Under the pieces are notes generated by a model that did not search any database, was not told the origin of the DNA, and worked only from the letters and a program-made list of their open reading frames with translations. Both the position numbers and the translations under genes were made by a program. Positions 48,811-58,053 of a stretch of DNA of 64,000 nt are shown here, in pieces (within the stretch, counting starts at the first letter, position 1; each line of letters starts with the position of its first letter). This DNA is from Oscillospiraceae bacterium (GTDB taxonomy: Bacteria; Bacillota; Clostridia; Oscillospirales; Acutalibacteraceae): positions 25,650-89,649 of the forward strand of contig JAISNY010000012.1 of the NCBI GenBank assembly GCA_031275995.1, written 5' to 3'.

Positions 48811-48904
48811 TTAAACGTTTCCGGAAGAAACGTGAAAAAAACTTCAACATAGGGTATCATTAAAATATCGAAAATTGTGGAAAGTTAACATTAGAGGGAA
48901 GCAG

Positions 48905-50254
48905 ATGAAAGATGGATTAACACAAATCGACGGTATGTCTTTTCCCTATAGTCCTGAAGCAGAACAAGCTGTCTTAGGCGCGGTTTTACTCGATTCCGAA
49001 TTTATGAATGTTGCAATAGAAATTTTGCCTTCTTCAGAAAATTTTTATTTGCAGGAACATAAAAATATATACTCTGTAATGCTTTCAATGTTCGCTGTGG
49101 GAGAAAAAATAGATTATATCACGGTACTCGAAAAAATTTCTTTACAAGAACCTTCAGAAGAAGCACGCTGTAAATCTTATCTGCTTGAATTAGCTCAAAT
49201 AGTACCTTCAATTTCTAGCGCCTCAAAGTATGCGCAAATAGTAAAGGAAAAATATGATATTCGTGCACTCATGATTTCTGCCCAAGATATTTTACAAAGT
49301 GCCCGCGAGGGTGAAAACGCAGAGGAAATTCTTGAGTTTGCGGAACAAAAAATATTCGACATACGCAACGGAAATGTACACGCCGGATTCAGCCATATAA
49401 ATGAAGTTCTTATTCAGACGGTCGAACGTCTCGACACAATGCTCCACACTGATGATTCTAATACATTTTCAGGCCTCCCGACCGGCTTCGGCGATCTTGA
49501 TCGCGTTATTATGGGTCTTAACAAAACTGATTTGATACTAATTGCCGCGCGCCCTGGTATGGGTAAGACCAGTTTCGCACTTAATATAGTCGAAAATGTA
49601 AGCAAACAGAAAAATGCAAAAGTAGCAATTTTTTCACTTGAAATGAACAAAGAACAATTGGTAAGCAGAATGATTTCTTCAGAGGGCAAAATTTCAGGAC
49701 AAAAACTCCGGTCAGGTAAATTAGAAAACGATGAATGGGAACGGCTCCTTGAAACATGCGGAACATTAAGAAACTTAAATATCTCAATTGACGATACGGC
49801 CAGCATTACAGTTCCTGAAATGAAGGCTCGGCTGCGCCGTTTTGGCGGCGCAGATTTGGCAGTTATCGATTACCTTCAGCTTCTTTCAAGTTCAAAAGAA
49901 AATCCTAATAGAGTCCAGGAGATATCATCAATTACCAGGCAGCTCAAGATCATGGCAAAAGAGCTGACTTTGCCTGTAATCTGTCTTTCTCAGCTCTCTC
50001 GCGCGAGCGAACATCGATCTGAACATCGGCCCGTACTTTCAGATCTCAGAGATTCAGGTTCCATAGAACAGGATTCCGATATAGTAATGTTCCTTTATCG
50101 CGAATCATATTATGCGAATTCCAAAATTGATGAAAACATAAACCACAGCGAAAGTGAATGTATAGTAGCAAAAAATCGTCATGGAGAGACGTGCTCGATA
50201 CCGCTTTATTGGCAGGGAGAATTTACAAAATTTACGGGAACCTCAAATTATTAA
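48905..50254 (+). CDS. dnaB: Replicative DNA helicase DnaB
   Basis: PYSPEAEQAVLGAVLLDSEFM, LILIAARPGMGKTSFALNIVEN, VIDYLQLL, SQLSRASEHR, DLRDSGSIEQDSD. Confidence 0.97.
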   Translation: MKDGLTQIDGMSFPYSPEAEQAVLGAVLLDSEFMNVAIEILPSSENFYLQEHKNIYSVMLSMFAVGEKIDYITVLEKISLQEPSEEARCKSYLLELAQIVPSISSASKYAQIVKEKYDIRALMISAQDILQSAREGENAEEILEFAEQKIFDIRNGNVHAGFSHINEVLIQTVERLDTMLHTDDSNTFSGLPTGFGDLDRVIMGLNKTDLILIAARPGMGKTSFALNIVENVSKQKNAKVAIFSLEMNKEQLVSRMISSEGKISGQKLRSGKLENDEWERLLETCGTLRNLNISIDDTASITVPEMKARLRRFGGADLAVIDYLQLLSSSKENPNRVQEISSITRQLKIMAKELTLPVICLSQLSRASEHRSEHRPVLSDLRDSGSIEQDSDIVMFLYRESYYANSKIDENINHSESECIVAKNRHGETCSIPLYWQGEFTKFTGTSNY

Positions 50255-50312
50255 TAATTATTTTAATAAAATGTGGTACCCGTTACATGTTGAAATTGTC
50301 GCAAACACGATG

Positions 50313-50341
50313 TTGACAATATTCATTGAAGGCCTTAAAAT
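50313..50341 (+). promoter_or_regulatory. Sigma-A type promoter for the 50371 ORF
   Basis: TTGACA, 17-nt spacer, TAAAAT. Confidence 0.6.
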
Positions 50342-50370
50342 CAAAACAGTGTTTTGTTTAGGGGTGAAGG

Positions 50371-50811
50371 ATGAATAAAGAAGAAGTTGACGGTAAAAAA
50401 TTGAGTTTTGAAAAGAAGTTCGCTGATTTTCAAAATACTTTACTCGGTAGCGACGATTTAATAAAAGAATTTGTAACCTTGAAAACCCCGGAAGAGGTTT
50501 ATGAGTTCACTCGGCGTGTCATGGGGGAAGTCAATTTCGTAGAATTCCGAAAAACCTTGATGGAAAAAGGTCCGCAAATTATTCAAGATCAAGATAAAAA
50601 TGGCATTTTAAGCGAAGGTGGAGAGTCGGAAATTAAAGGAGGCGGAATGTTTGAAAATATTTGGAATAGTGTTAAAGTTGCAAAGCTCATGTATTCGGCT
50701 TTCGATGAATTAAAAGATAAGTATGGAGAAGGAAAACGTGCAGTTAACAAAAGGCGTTTGTTGCGTTTGTACGATAATAATCAAGACGAGGAATCAAGTT
50801 ATTTGGAGTGA
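50371..50811 (+). CDS. Small protein with Nif11-like N-terminal region and GG-type motif
   Basis: LLGSDDLIKEFVTLKTPEEVYEFTRRVMGEVNFVEFRKTL ... GILSEGGESEIKGGGMFENIWN. Confidence 0.65.
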   Translation: MNKEEVDGKKLSFEKKFADFQNTLLGSDDLIKEFVTLKTPEEVYEFTRRVMGEVNFVEFRKTLMEKGPQIIQDQDKNGILSEGGESEIKGGGMFENIWNSVKVAKLMYSAFDELKDKYGEGKRAVNKRRLLRLYDNNQDEESSYLE

Positions 50812-50816
50812 GTTAA

Positions 50817-51002
50817 TTGGCAAAGTGTGATATTTGTGATAAGTCTCTATGTTTTGGGATTAAAGTTTCGCACTCTCATAGGCGATCTAACCGTACATGG
50901 AAGCCTAATGTTCGCAGAGCGCGTGTGATTGTGGGAGGAATTAAAAAACGTATAAATATTTGCACCAGGTGTATTCGGTCGGGGAAACTTGGTGAAACTT
51001 AA
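50817..51002 (+). CDS. rpmB: 50S ribosomal protein bL28
   Basis: AKCDICDKSLCFGIKVSHSHRRSNRTWKPNVRRARVIVGGIKKRINICTRCIRSGKL. Confidence 0.95.
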   Translation: MAKCDICDKSLCFGIKVSHSHRRSNRTWKPNVRRARVIVGGIKKRINICTRCIRSGKLGET

Positions 51003-51130
51003 ACTGTTGTATAGTTGATTCGAAAGGAAGTATTGATTAAGAAATTTTATGAGGTTTGGTAGGGAATTTTTCTCTTTGCTTACGTATGTAAGTTCGTTTT
51101 CAAAAATTTGAACTTGGTGTGTAATCTGAT

Positions 51131-52441
51131 TTGAAAAGAAGCATTAGTTGTGAAGTTTCTAAATTTGTGAGGTCTGGCAGGTCGGTTTTTTGTTTACCCG
51201 GACATAAGGGTAGCATTGGTAGATTTTCTCGTTTTGATGTCACCGAGCTGCCTGAAGTTGGCGATCTTTATCGTTCGAATTCCTTGATTGAAAGAAGCGA
51301 GCGGATGGCAAGTAATATTTATGGTTCGAAGTTTACAATATTTTCTACCGGCGGTAATACGCTTTGCATTCAGGCTATGCTCAGACTTTTTTTCCCAAAC
51401 GGCGGAAAACTAATCGTGTGCCGGAATGTGCATCGTTCTGTGGTTTATGCAATGTTTTTGCTTGGAATTGAGCCAGTCTGGGTAGTGTGCTCTGAATTTG
51501 GTCAGGCTACATCTGAAAAAATATCCTTGGCTTTGCTTGAAAATCCTGACAGCGGCGCAGTGTTTATCACGAGTCCGGATTATTTTGGGAATACTGCGGA
51601 CATTAAATCTATATCAAAAATTTGTGGGAATATTCCGGTTTTGGTGGATAATGCACATGGTTCTCATCTTAAGTTAATCGGTAAGAATTTGCACCCTATT
51701 GATCAAGGTGCTTCGGCTTGTGCAGATTCCGCTCACAAAACTTTACCTATACTTACTGGCGGTGCTTTTTTACACGTTAATTCAGAAAATTTTACTGTTA
51801 GCCAAGCAAAATCCGCTATGGAACTTTTTGGGTCTACAAGTCCATCGTTTCTTACGCTCATTTCAATCGAAAAATGTTTGAATTGGATAAAATCGAAAGG
51901 AAAAAGCAAATTTAATTACATGTTAAAAGAAGTTAACGCTGTTAAAACATTAGCAAAACGAAACGGTGTTTTATCTTCTGCTCCCTGCGAACCCGCCAGG
52001 ATCGTTCTTGATTTTTCAAACTTTGTTTGCGACGATGAAATTTTGTTGGATTATTTTCGTAAATTCAAAATAGAACCTGAATTTATAATCAATAAGGTTG
52101 TTGTTTTAATTCCGTCTGCTTTCAACAGCGGACGCGACTGGAAACGTTTGAGAATTTCTCTTTCTCAAAAAAACATATCGTGTTTTAAAAATTTGCAAAA
52201 CAAACGCAGTAAGACCGAAAATTTCATGGCATTACCTGAAAAGTTCTGCAGTTTTAAAGAAGCGTTGTTTGCCGAACGTGAAGAAATTTTCACACAGGAA
52301 AGCTTAGGTAGGATTTCAGCAATTCCAGTGAGCAAATGTCCACCTGGGTTGGCATTGGTTATGCCTGGAGAAAAAATTGGCATTCATGAAAGACAGAAAA
52401 TTGTCTCTTGCGGAATTTCAAGAATAGTCGTACTCAAATAA
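51131..52441 (+). CDS. Orn/Lys/Arg decarboxylase family PLP enzyme
   Basis: FCLPGHKGSIGRFSRFDVTELPEVGDLY, GGNTLCIQAML, VDNAHGSHL, DSAHKTLPILTGGAFLHV, GRISAIPVSKCPPGLALVMPGEKI. Confidence 0.93.
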   Translation: MKRSISCEVSKFVRSGRSVFCLPGHKGSIGRFSRFDVTELPEVGDLYRSNSLIERSERMASNIYGSKFTIFSTGGNTLCIQAMLRLFFPNGGKLIVCRNVHRSVVYAMFLLGIEPVWVVCSEFGQATSEKISLALLENPDSGAVFITSPDYFGNTADIKSISKICGNIPVLVDNAHGSHLKLIGKNLHPIDQGASACADSAHKTLPILTGGAFLHVNSENFTVSQAKSAMELFGSTSPSFLTLISIEKCLNWIKSKGKSKFNYMLKEVNAVKTLAKRNGVLSSAPCEPARIVLDFSNFVCDDEILLDYFRKFKIEPEFIINKVVVLIPSAFNSGRDWKRLRISLSQKNISCFKNLQNKRSKTENFMALPEKFCSFKEALFAEREEIFTQESLGRISAIPVSKCPPGLALVMPGEKIGIHERQKIVSCGISRIVVLK

Positions 52442-52643
52442 GAATATGAAATTTAAAATTTTTACTTATCATCGCTTCAGGATATAATATCGAAACCATT
52501 TTGTTCGAATAAATAAATGGCTTAGGGAGTTTTATCTTCAATTAATGCAACAGATAAAGTTTTAAATTGCACTTACTTTATGTTATTTTAATTTTTCTTA
52601 GAATATTATAAATCATTTTTTTAAATAAGCGAGTGAACCTAGC

Positions 52644-53648
52644 TTGAAAAATTCAGTCTTACGCTGGTATACGTGTTCATTTTTCATAATTTTGATTACA
52701 TTTATTTTTTTATGCTGCCTTTGCTTGGAAAGTGATATTGTCTTGCTTACTTTAACTTTAGTTAATATTTTTTTATTTTTTATTTCAGGATTCATAATTT
52801 TTTCATTTAATTTGAAGTATATGAGAAGAATATCTAAAAGTGTTGAAAAAATAATTAATAAAATAAATCCAGAAAAAAAAACAAATGCTTTTGTTGCTAA
52901 ATCGAATAATGAAATAATTAATCTTGAAGAAAAGATCGAACAGCTTGAGTTAGAAATTGAAAGGTCTGAGGATTCAAAAAATGATTTTGTAGTTTCTATG
53001 GCTCACGAGCTTCGCACTCCTTTAACCGCCATTAAAGGTTGGGCCGAAACAATGAAAATGGGAAGCTCTATAGAGCATTCAACACTTTGTCGGGGATTAG
53101 AGATTATCGCCAATGAAAGCGACCGTTTGGCTCTTATTGTAAACGAAATTTCAAATTATTTTAAATTTAAAAGAGAAAACGCTAATACATCTCAAAACAT
53201 TGATATCTTAAAAGAAATTGACGAGATAGTTTTTTTGTTTGAAGAAAGAGCTCTTAACGAAAATAAAACTTTATCTTACAATAAACCTCCTGAAACAATT
53301 CAAATTTTAGGAAACAAAAATGGACTTCGCCAAGTTTTTATGAATTTAATAGATAACGCGTTCAAGTTCACTTCCAACGGTATGAGTATAAGTGTGAGCG
53401 TTAATTTTAAAAATGATATAATGTATGCTGAAATTACAGACAACGGTTGTGGAATCCCAAAACAGCATTTACCAAAGATCAAGCAAAAATTTTTCAGAGG
53501 CAACAGTGCTGTAGTAGGTTCGGGTATTGGCCTAGCCATTGCACAAGAAATCGTTTCTGCACATAACGGTACTATGGAAATCTTAAGTGAAGAAAATTTT
53601 GGAACTACCGTTATTGTTTCATTTCCAATTCCAACGCTAGCTACCTGA
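52644..53648 (+). CDS. Membrane sensor histidine kinase
   Basis: Two TM helices; DFVVSMAHELRTPLTAIKGWAETM; NLIDNAFKFT; DNGCGIPKQHLPKI; GSGIGLAIAQEIVSAHNG. Confidence 0.93.
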   Translation: MKNSVLRWYTCSFFIILITFIFLCCLCLESDIVLLTLTLVNIFLFFISGFIIFSFNLKYMRRISKSVEKIINKINPEKKTNAFVAKSNNEIINLEEKIEQLELEIERSEDSKNDFVVSMAHELRTPLTAIKGWAETMKMGSSIEHSTLCRGLEIIANESDRLALIVNEISNYFKFKRENANTSQNIDILKEIDEIVFLFEERALNENKTLSYNKPPETIQILGNKNGLRQVFMNLIDNAFKFTSNGMSISVSVNFKNDIMYAEITDNGCGIPKQHLPKIKQKFFRGNSAVVGSGIGLAIAQEIVSAHNGTMEILSEENFGTTVIVSFPIPTLAT

Positions 53649-53669
53649 ACAACTTTAAATTTTACAAAA

Positions 53670-56354
53670 TTATGCCGGTTTTCGTCGTCCAATAATTATT
53701 TTTCCCGCCTCTACCGCAAAGAAAATCAACAGTCCGCTGCCAAAAAGTTTTGCCCAATCCATTATATTTATTGAAACTGTTCCGAAGCAATTTTGCATAA
53801 ATGGGGCATGCGTGTATATTATTTGTATCAGGACTAAAATTCCCGCCAGCAAAAATGCCGTTTTGTTTTGCCAAAAGCCTTTGCTGATGACGGTTTTTTG
53901 CATTCGGCGGCAGCAAAAAAGATAAAACATTTCGCCGAAAATGAGCATATTTGTCGACATTGTTTGTGCGTATGCGGCGCCAAAATTGTTATTGTAAGAG
54001 TTAAAAAACACAAATGCAAAAGCAGTGATGATCACGGAAACAACAACCATTTCGGGAACCATACTTTTGCTTATCAGCAAGTCTTTGCTGTTTCGTGGTG
54101 GTTTTTTCATAATATCTTTCTCAGAAGGCTCGAATATCAGCGAAAGTGCGGAAGTCAATGCAGTTACCATGTTTGCCCAAAGAATACCGACAGGGCTTAT
54201 TGGCAATGCAATGCCAAGTACCATCGCGAGTGACATAACCAGCATTTCTGCGCCGTTTGTGGCGAAAATGAAAAGTATTGTTTTTTTAATGTTTTCATAA
54301 ATCGTACGTCCTTCTTGCACGGCAGAAACGATTGAGCGAAAATTATCGTCAGCAAGAACCATTTCTGCGGCGTCTTTGGCGATCTCTGAACCCTTTACAC
54401 CCATTGCCACGCCAATATCCGCTTTTTTCAGTGCGGGCGCATCATTGACGCCGTCGCCCGTCATTGCAACGACTTCGCCTAGTTCTTGAAGAGCCTTGAC
54501 CAATCTGAATTTATGCTCGGGGCTTGTTCTGGCAAAAATATCGCATTTATTGGCGGCGACTTTAATTTCCTCGTCATTCATTTCCTCCAATTGCCAACCT
54601 GAAATTACCACGGGATTTTCCGTTAAACCCATTTGCAAAGCGATAACGCGCGCCGTGATTTCGTGATCCCCAGTTATCATTTTAACTTTTATCCCGGCAT
54701 CTTTACACAGTTTGGCAGCCTCAATTGCTTCGTGGCGCGGAGGGTCGATTATGCCGATAATTCCCGAAAAAATCAAATTTTCCTCCAAATCGGCGTGAGT
54801 AATTTCGACTTTGTCAAAATTAGTTTCTTTATAAGCGCAACCGACTAAGCGCTGACCTTTATTCGCCGCCCTCTGAATTTTTTCTTCCCAAAGTTTATGA
54901 TCGATATTTTTCTTGCCGTTTTCCGAAAGTTGTTTTTCGCAAAAATTTATAAGTTTTTCAGGCGCACCGAGGGCAAATATTATTTTTTTATTTTCAATTT
55001 CACACAAGGTTGTACGATATTTATATTTTGAATCAAACGGAATTTCATATATTTTATCAATTTTTTTTTTGTCAAAACCTGCTTTATGAGCAAGCACACG
55101 TAATGCAGCCTCTGTCGCCGCACCACTGACATTCCATGCACCATTTTTATGAATTATATGAGAATCGTTGCAAATATAAGCTGCTTCAATTATTTTTTGT
55201 AACTTTTTATAATCTATTTCACTATTATTTAGGGTAATTTGTCCCGCAGGGTCATAACCCTCACCCAAAACATCATAATTACTAAAAGCTGTATAAATGT
55301 TTTTGGCGATCATCTTGTTTTGAGTAAGAGTGCCCGTTTTATCGGAGCAAATCACAGTTACCGAGCCGAGTGTTTCAACGGATTGAAGCCGCCGTACAAG
55401 CGCGTTTTTCGCTGACATTCTGCGAACGCCCAGAGCTAAAGTAACTGTAACGATTGCGGGCAAACCTTCGGGAAGTGCGGCAACCGCAAGCCCGACCACA
55501 GCAATGATGTTATCGACAAGACTCATTTTTGTAAAAAAACTTGCATATATAACTAAGACAATAGAAAAAATTAATATAATAACAGAAAGAGCCTTGCTGA
55601 GAGAGTCCATTTTTTTCATAAGAGGACTGTGTTCATGATGCGTTTTTGTCAAAAGAACATTAATTTTCCCGATTTCCGTATAAATACCCGTCCCGACCAC
55701 TACGCCAACCGCAGAACCCGAAACAATGGTCGTTCCCGCAAAAACCATACATTCTCGTTCGCTGAGAACTGTTCTTTTTTCACAAATTTTTGTACTTTTT
55801 ATAATGGCGTCAGATTCACCTGTAAGCGAGGATTCATCGGTTTTTAAATTACTTACTTTTGTAAGCCTGATATCTGCGGGAATTTTATCGCCCGTAGCAA
55901 GCAGAATGATGTCACCAGGAACGAGATTTTCGGCGGAAATTTCGAACCTTTCGCCGTTTCTTATAACATTTGATTTAAGCGATAAAAGATTTTTAATTCC
56001 GTCAAGTGCCCTCTCTGCTTTGTTTTCCTGAATAAACCCGACAATAGCGTTAATAATCACGACACCCAAAATAACAAAGGTATCGAGCATGTGGTTCATC
56101 ACGAAAGTCAACACCGAAGCACCGAGCAGAACATATATGAGAGAATTATTAAATTGAAGAAGAAATTTTTTAATAATGCTATTTTTCGGTCCCTCGGGCA
56201 ATTTGTTCTTGCCAAATTTAATTAATCTTTGATTGGCGTCGTGTAATATTAAACCTTCCGTCGAAGTATTCAGCTTTTGAAAAATTTCTTTGCACTCAAA
56301 AGTTTCCCAGTGCGAATTTTTTACTATTTCTTTTATAGTTATTATAATTATCAT
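53670..56354 (-). CDS. Ca2+-type (P2) cation-translocating P-type ATPase
   Basis: SVTVICSDKTGTLTQNKM, ALPEGLPAIVTVTLALGVRRM, KMITGDHEITARVIA, AMTGDGVNDAPALKKADIGVAMG. Confidence 0.96.
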   Translation of the reverse strand: MIIIITIKEIVKNSHWETFECKEIFQKLNTSTEGLILHDANQRLIKFGKNKLPEGPKNSIIKKFLLQFNNSLIYVLLGASVLTFVMNHMLDTFVILGVVIINAIVGFIQENKAERALDGIKNLLSLKSNVIRNGERFEISAENLVPGDIILLATGDKIPADIRLTKVSNLKTDESSLTGESDAIIKSTKICEKRTVLSERECMVFAGTTIVSGSAVGVVVGTGIYTEIGKINVLLTKTHHEHSPLMKKMDSLSKALSVIILIFSIVLVIYASFFTKMSLVDNIIAVVGLAVAALPEGLPAIVTVTLALGVRRMSAKNALVRRLQSVETLGSVTVICSDKTGTLTQNKMIAKNIYTAFSNYDVLGEGYDPAGQITLNNSEIDYKKLQKIIEAAYICNDSHIIHKNGAWNVSGAATEAALRVLAHKAGFDKKKIDKIYEIPFDSKYKYRTTLCEIENKKIIFALGAPEKLINFCEKQLSENGKKNIDHKLWEEKIQRAANKGQRLVGCAYKETNFDKVEITHADLEENLIFSGIIGIIDPPRHEAIEAAKLCKDAGIKVKMITGDHEITARVIALQMGLTENPVVISGWQLEEMNDEEIKVAANKCDIFARTSPEHKFRLVKALQELGEVVAMTGDGVNDAPALKKADIGVAMGVKGSEIAKDAAEMVLADDNFRSIVSAVQEGRTIYENIKKTILFIFATNGAEMLVMSLAMVLGIALPISPVGILWANMVTALTSALSLIFEPSEKDIMKKPPRNSKDLLISKSMVPEMVVVSVIITAFAFVFFNSYNNNFGAAYAQTMSTNMLIFGEMFYLFCCRRMQKTVISKGFWQNKTAFLLAGILVLIQIIYTHAPFMQNCFGTVSINIMDWAKLFGSGLLIFFAVEAGKIIIGRRKPA

Positions 56355-56375
56355 CCTTTATTTAATAAATTAATA

Positions 56376-56458
56376 AAGAAAACTCCAAAGATATACGAAC
56401 CCTTCGCGCTCGGATTCGAAACCTTGAATCAGCTAAGCTGACCAATCGAAGTTTTCTT
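56376..56458 (-). ncRNA. Structured 5' leader (three-way-junction candidate riboswitch) of the P-type ATPase
   Basis: P1 AAGAAAACTTC/GGAGTTTTCTT (11 bp, one G-U), P2 TCAGC-TTA-GCTGA, P3 CGAATCC/GGGTTCG; just downstream of a consensus promoter. Confidence 0.5.
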
Positions 56459-56468
56459 GAACATATTC

Positions 56469-56497
56469 ATTCTAGCAGAACGTTATGCATATATCAA
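56469..56497 (-). promoter_or_regulatory. Sigma-A type promoter for the P-type ATPase leader
   Basis: TTGATA (56497..56492), 17-nt spacer, TAGAAT (56474..56469). Confidence 0.65.
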
Positions 56498-56528
56498 GAA
56501 ATCTGTTTTTATTTTTTCGTAATTCGTT

Positions 56529-56930
56529 TCATGAAAGGCGTCGAGATGGCCACGGATGGCGTAAAAGCTGATGCCAAAATCGCTCACCTTCTGTTGTTTC
56601 TTTGGCTTTTACACCTGAAAGTTTCAACGCCTCATTTTGAACAAGCTTGCAAAGTGGGATTGCTTTCCCTTCCAATAGCAGTTTTTTCAGTTTATTTTTA
56701 TCCACCTTTGGGTCTTCAAATTTAAGAAAATCGTTCGCTTCAATTGAATGTGTTTCAACCCACTTCTTAAAGCTTTCTTCATCTTCTGTTTTTAATTTTG
56801 TAACAGTTCTAAAATTAATTCGATAATTTCTGGTTTCAATTTCACCTTCTTCCAAAGTCTTTAAAATCTGTTCCAAAAAGCATTTTAGCTTTTCAATTTT
56901 ATTTACATTAATTTTCCTTTGGGTATTCAT
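56529..56930 (-). pseudogene. Truncated Siphovirus Gp157-like fragment
   Basis: ETRNYRINFRTVTKLKTEDEESFKKWVETHSIEANDFLKFEDPKVDKNKLKKLLLEGKAIPLCKLVQNEALKLSGVK resembles the C-terminal half of the 62202-62702 product. Confidence 0.6.
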
Positions 56931-56933
56931 TAT

Positions 56934-57101
56934 TCATCGCGCGCGGCGGGAAACACAAATGACAAAAATCCGATAGCAATTGTCATACCTTGCCACCGAG
57001 TTATCGGTCATAACGGAGAATTGTCCGGTTACGCCGGAGGTCTTGACGCACAAAAATATTTGTTGAATTTGGAGAGATATCATAAATTAAAACTTTGTTA
57101 A
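56934..57101 (+). pseudogene. ogt: C-terminal fragment of methylated-DNA-protein-cysteine methyltransferase
   Basis: SRAAGNTNDKNPIAIVIPCHRVIGHNGELSGYAGGLDAQKYLLNLE contains the PCHRV active site; N-terminal part missing. Confidence 0.85.
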
Positions 57102-58050
57102 AATTCCCTTCTCATTCTTAAACTTCACAACCGCCTCATCTTTAGTTTTTATCGCAATACTTTCAGCTACAGTAAACCAAAGTTCTTCGTCAAATTCGGT
57201 TACAGATTCTTTTCTATCTTCAAGATTTTTAAGAAATTCTCCTATTTTCCGCTTTTCAGCTTTCTTTTCAAGTTTTTGATTTTCAAAATTTTCTAATTTT
57301 TCTTTCAAATCTTAATATTTTTTGACTTGAATTTCATAGTTTCTTCTGTATTCTTCCTGATTTTGTACCGTTTTTGCATTCTTTATCAGTCATTGATTCA
57401 ATTAAATTTGTGATATTTTGAATTTCAGTTTGCGTTTTCTTAATTTCGTTTTCGATTTTTGATCCATCGCATGCCTCAAGTAAAAGAATTTTACAATCTT
57501 TAATAATTTGCGCTTTATTTTCCACAATTTTGTTAAATGATTTTATAAAAATCTCTTTAATCCGTTCTTCAGTCAAATGTGGCGTTCCGCATTTTTTCTT
57601 GTTTTTGAATTTATGATTGCATTGCCAAATCGTTCTCCTGTACTTACTTGTTGGATGTCAAACTTTAGGACCATAAAAATTCCCGTACTCTCCGTAAATT
57701 ATTTTGCCCGATAAACAACTTAAACTGCTCGTGTACTTTTTCCGGATTTTCCTGTTTTTCATCTCAATTTGCGCCAAATCAAATATTTCGGGCGAGATTA
57801 TTCTTTCGTGGCTGTTTTCGATATAATACTGTGGAACTTCACCTTCATTAACTTTTTGTTTTTTACTGAGGAAATCAACTGTAAATTTTTTCTGCAGAAT
57901 TGCCGAGCCTTTATATTTTTCATTATGTATGAAGGATATTTTTGACGGTACTCTGACACCAATTGTCTTGCCCGCTCGGCGACTTAATCTTCATCCTTTC
58001 AAGAATTTTTCCTATGGCGTTCGTACTTTTGGCCTTCAAGAAAAAGTTTA
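57087..58050 (-). pseudogene. Decayed large serine recombinase (C-terminal two thirds)
   Basis: Minus-strand frames read IYKLFLEG.., STNAIGKILERMKIKSPSGQDNWCQSTVKNIL, YYIENSHERIISPEIFDLAQIEMKNRK, zinc ribbon KYRRTIWQCNHKFKNKKKCGTPHLTEERIKEIF; frameshifts and stops. Confidence 0.75.
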
Positions 58051-58053
58051 TAG

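Noticed and set aside
56376-56458. Possible tRNA (contains a GGTTTCGAATCC-like T-arm)
   Set aside because: Pairing gives a three-way junction with an 11-bp closing stem and a 3-nt hairpin loop; no cloverleaf or anticodon arm.
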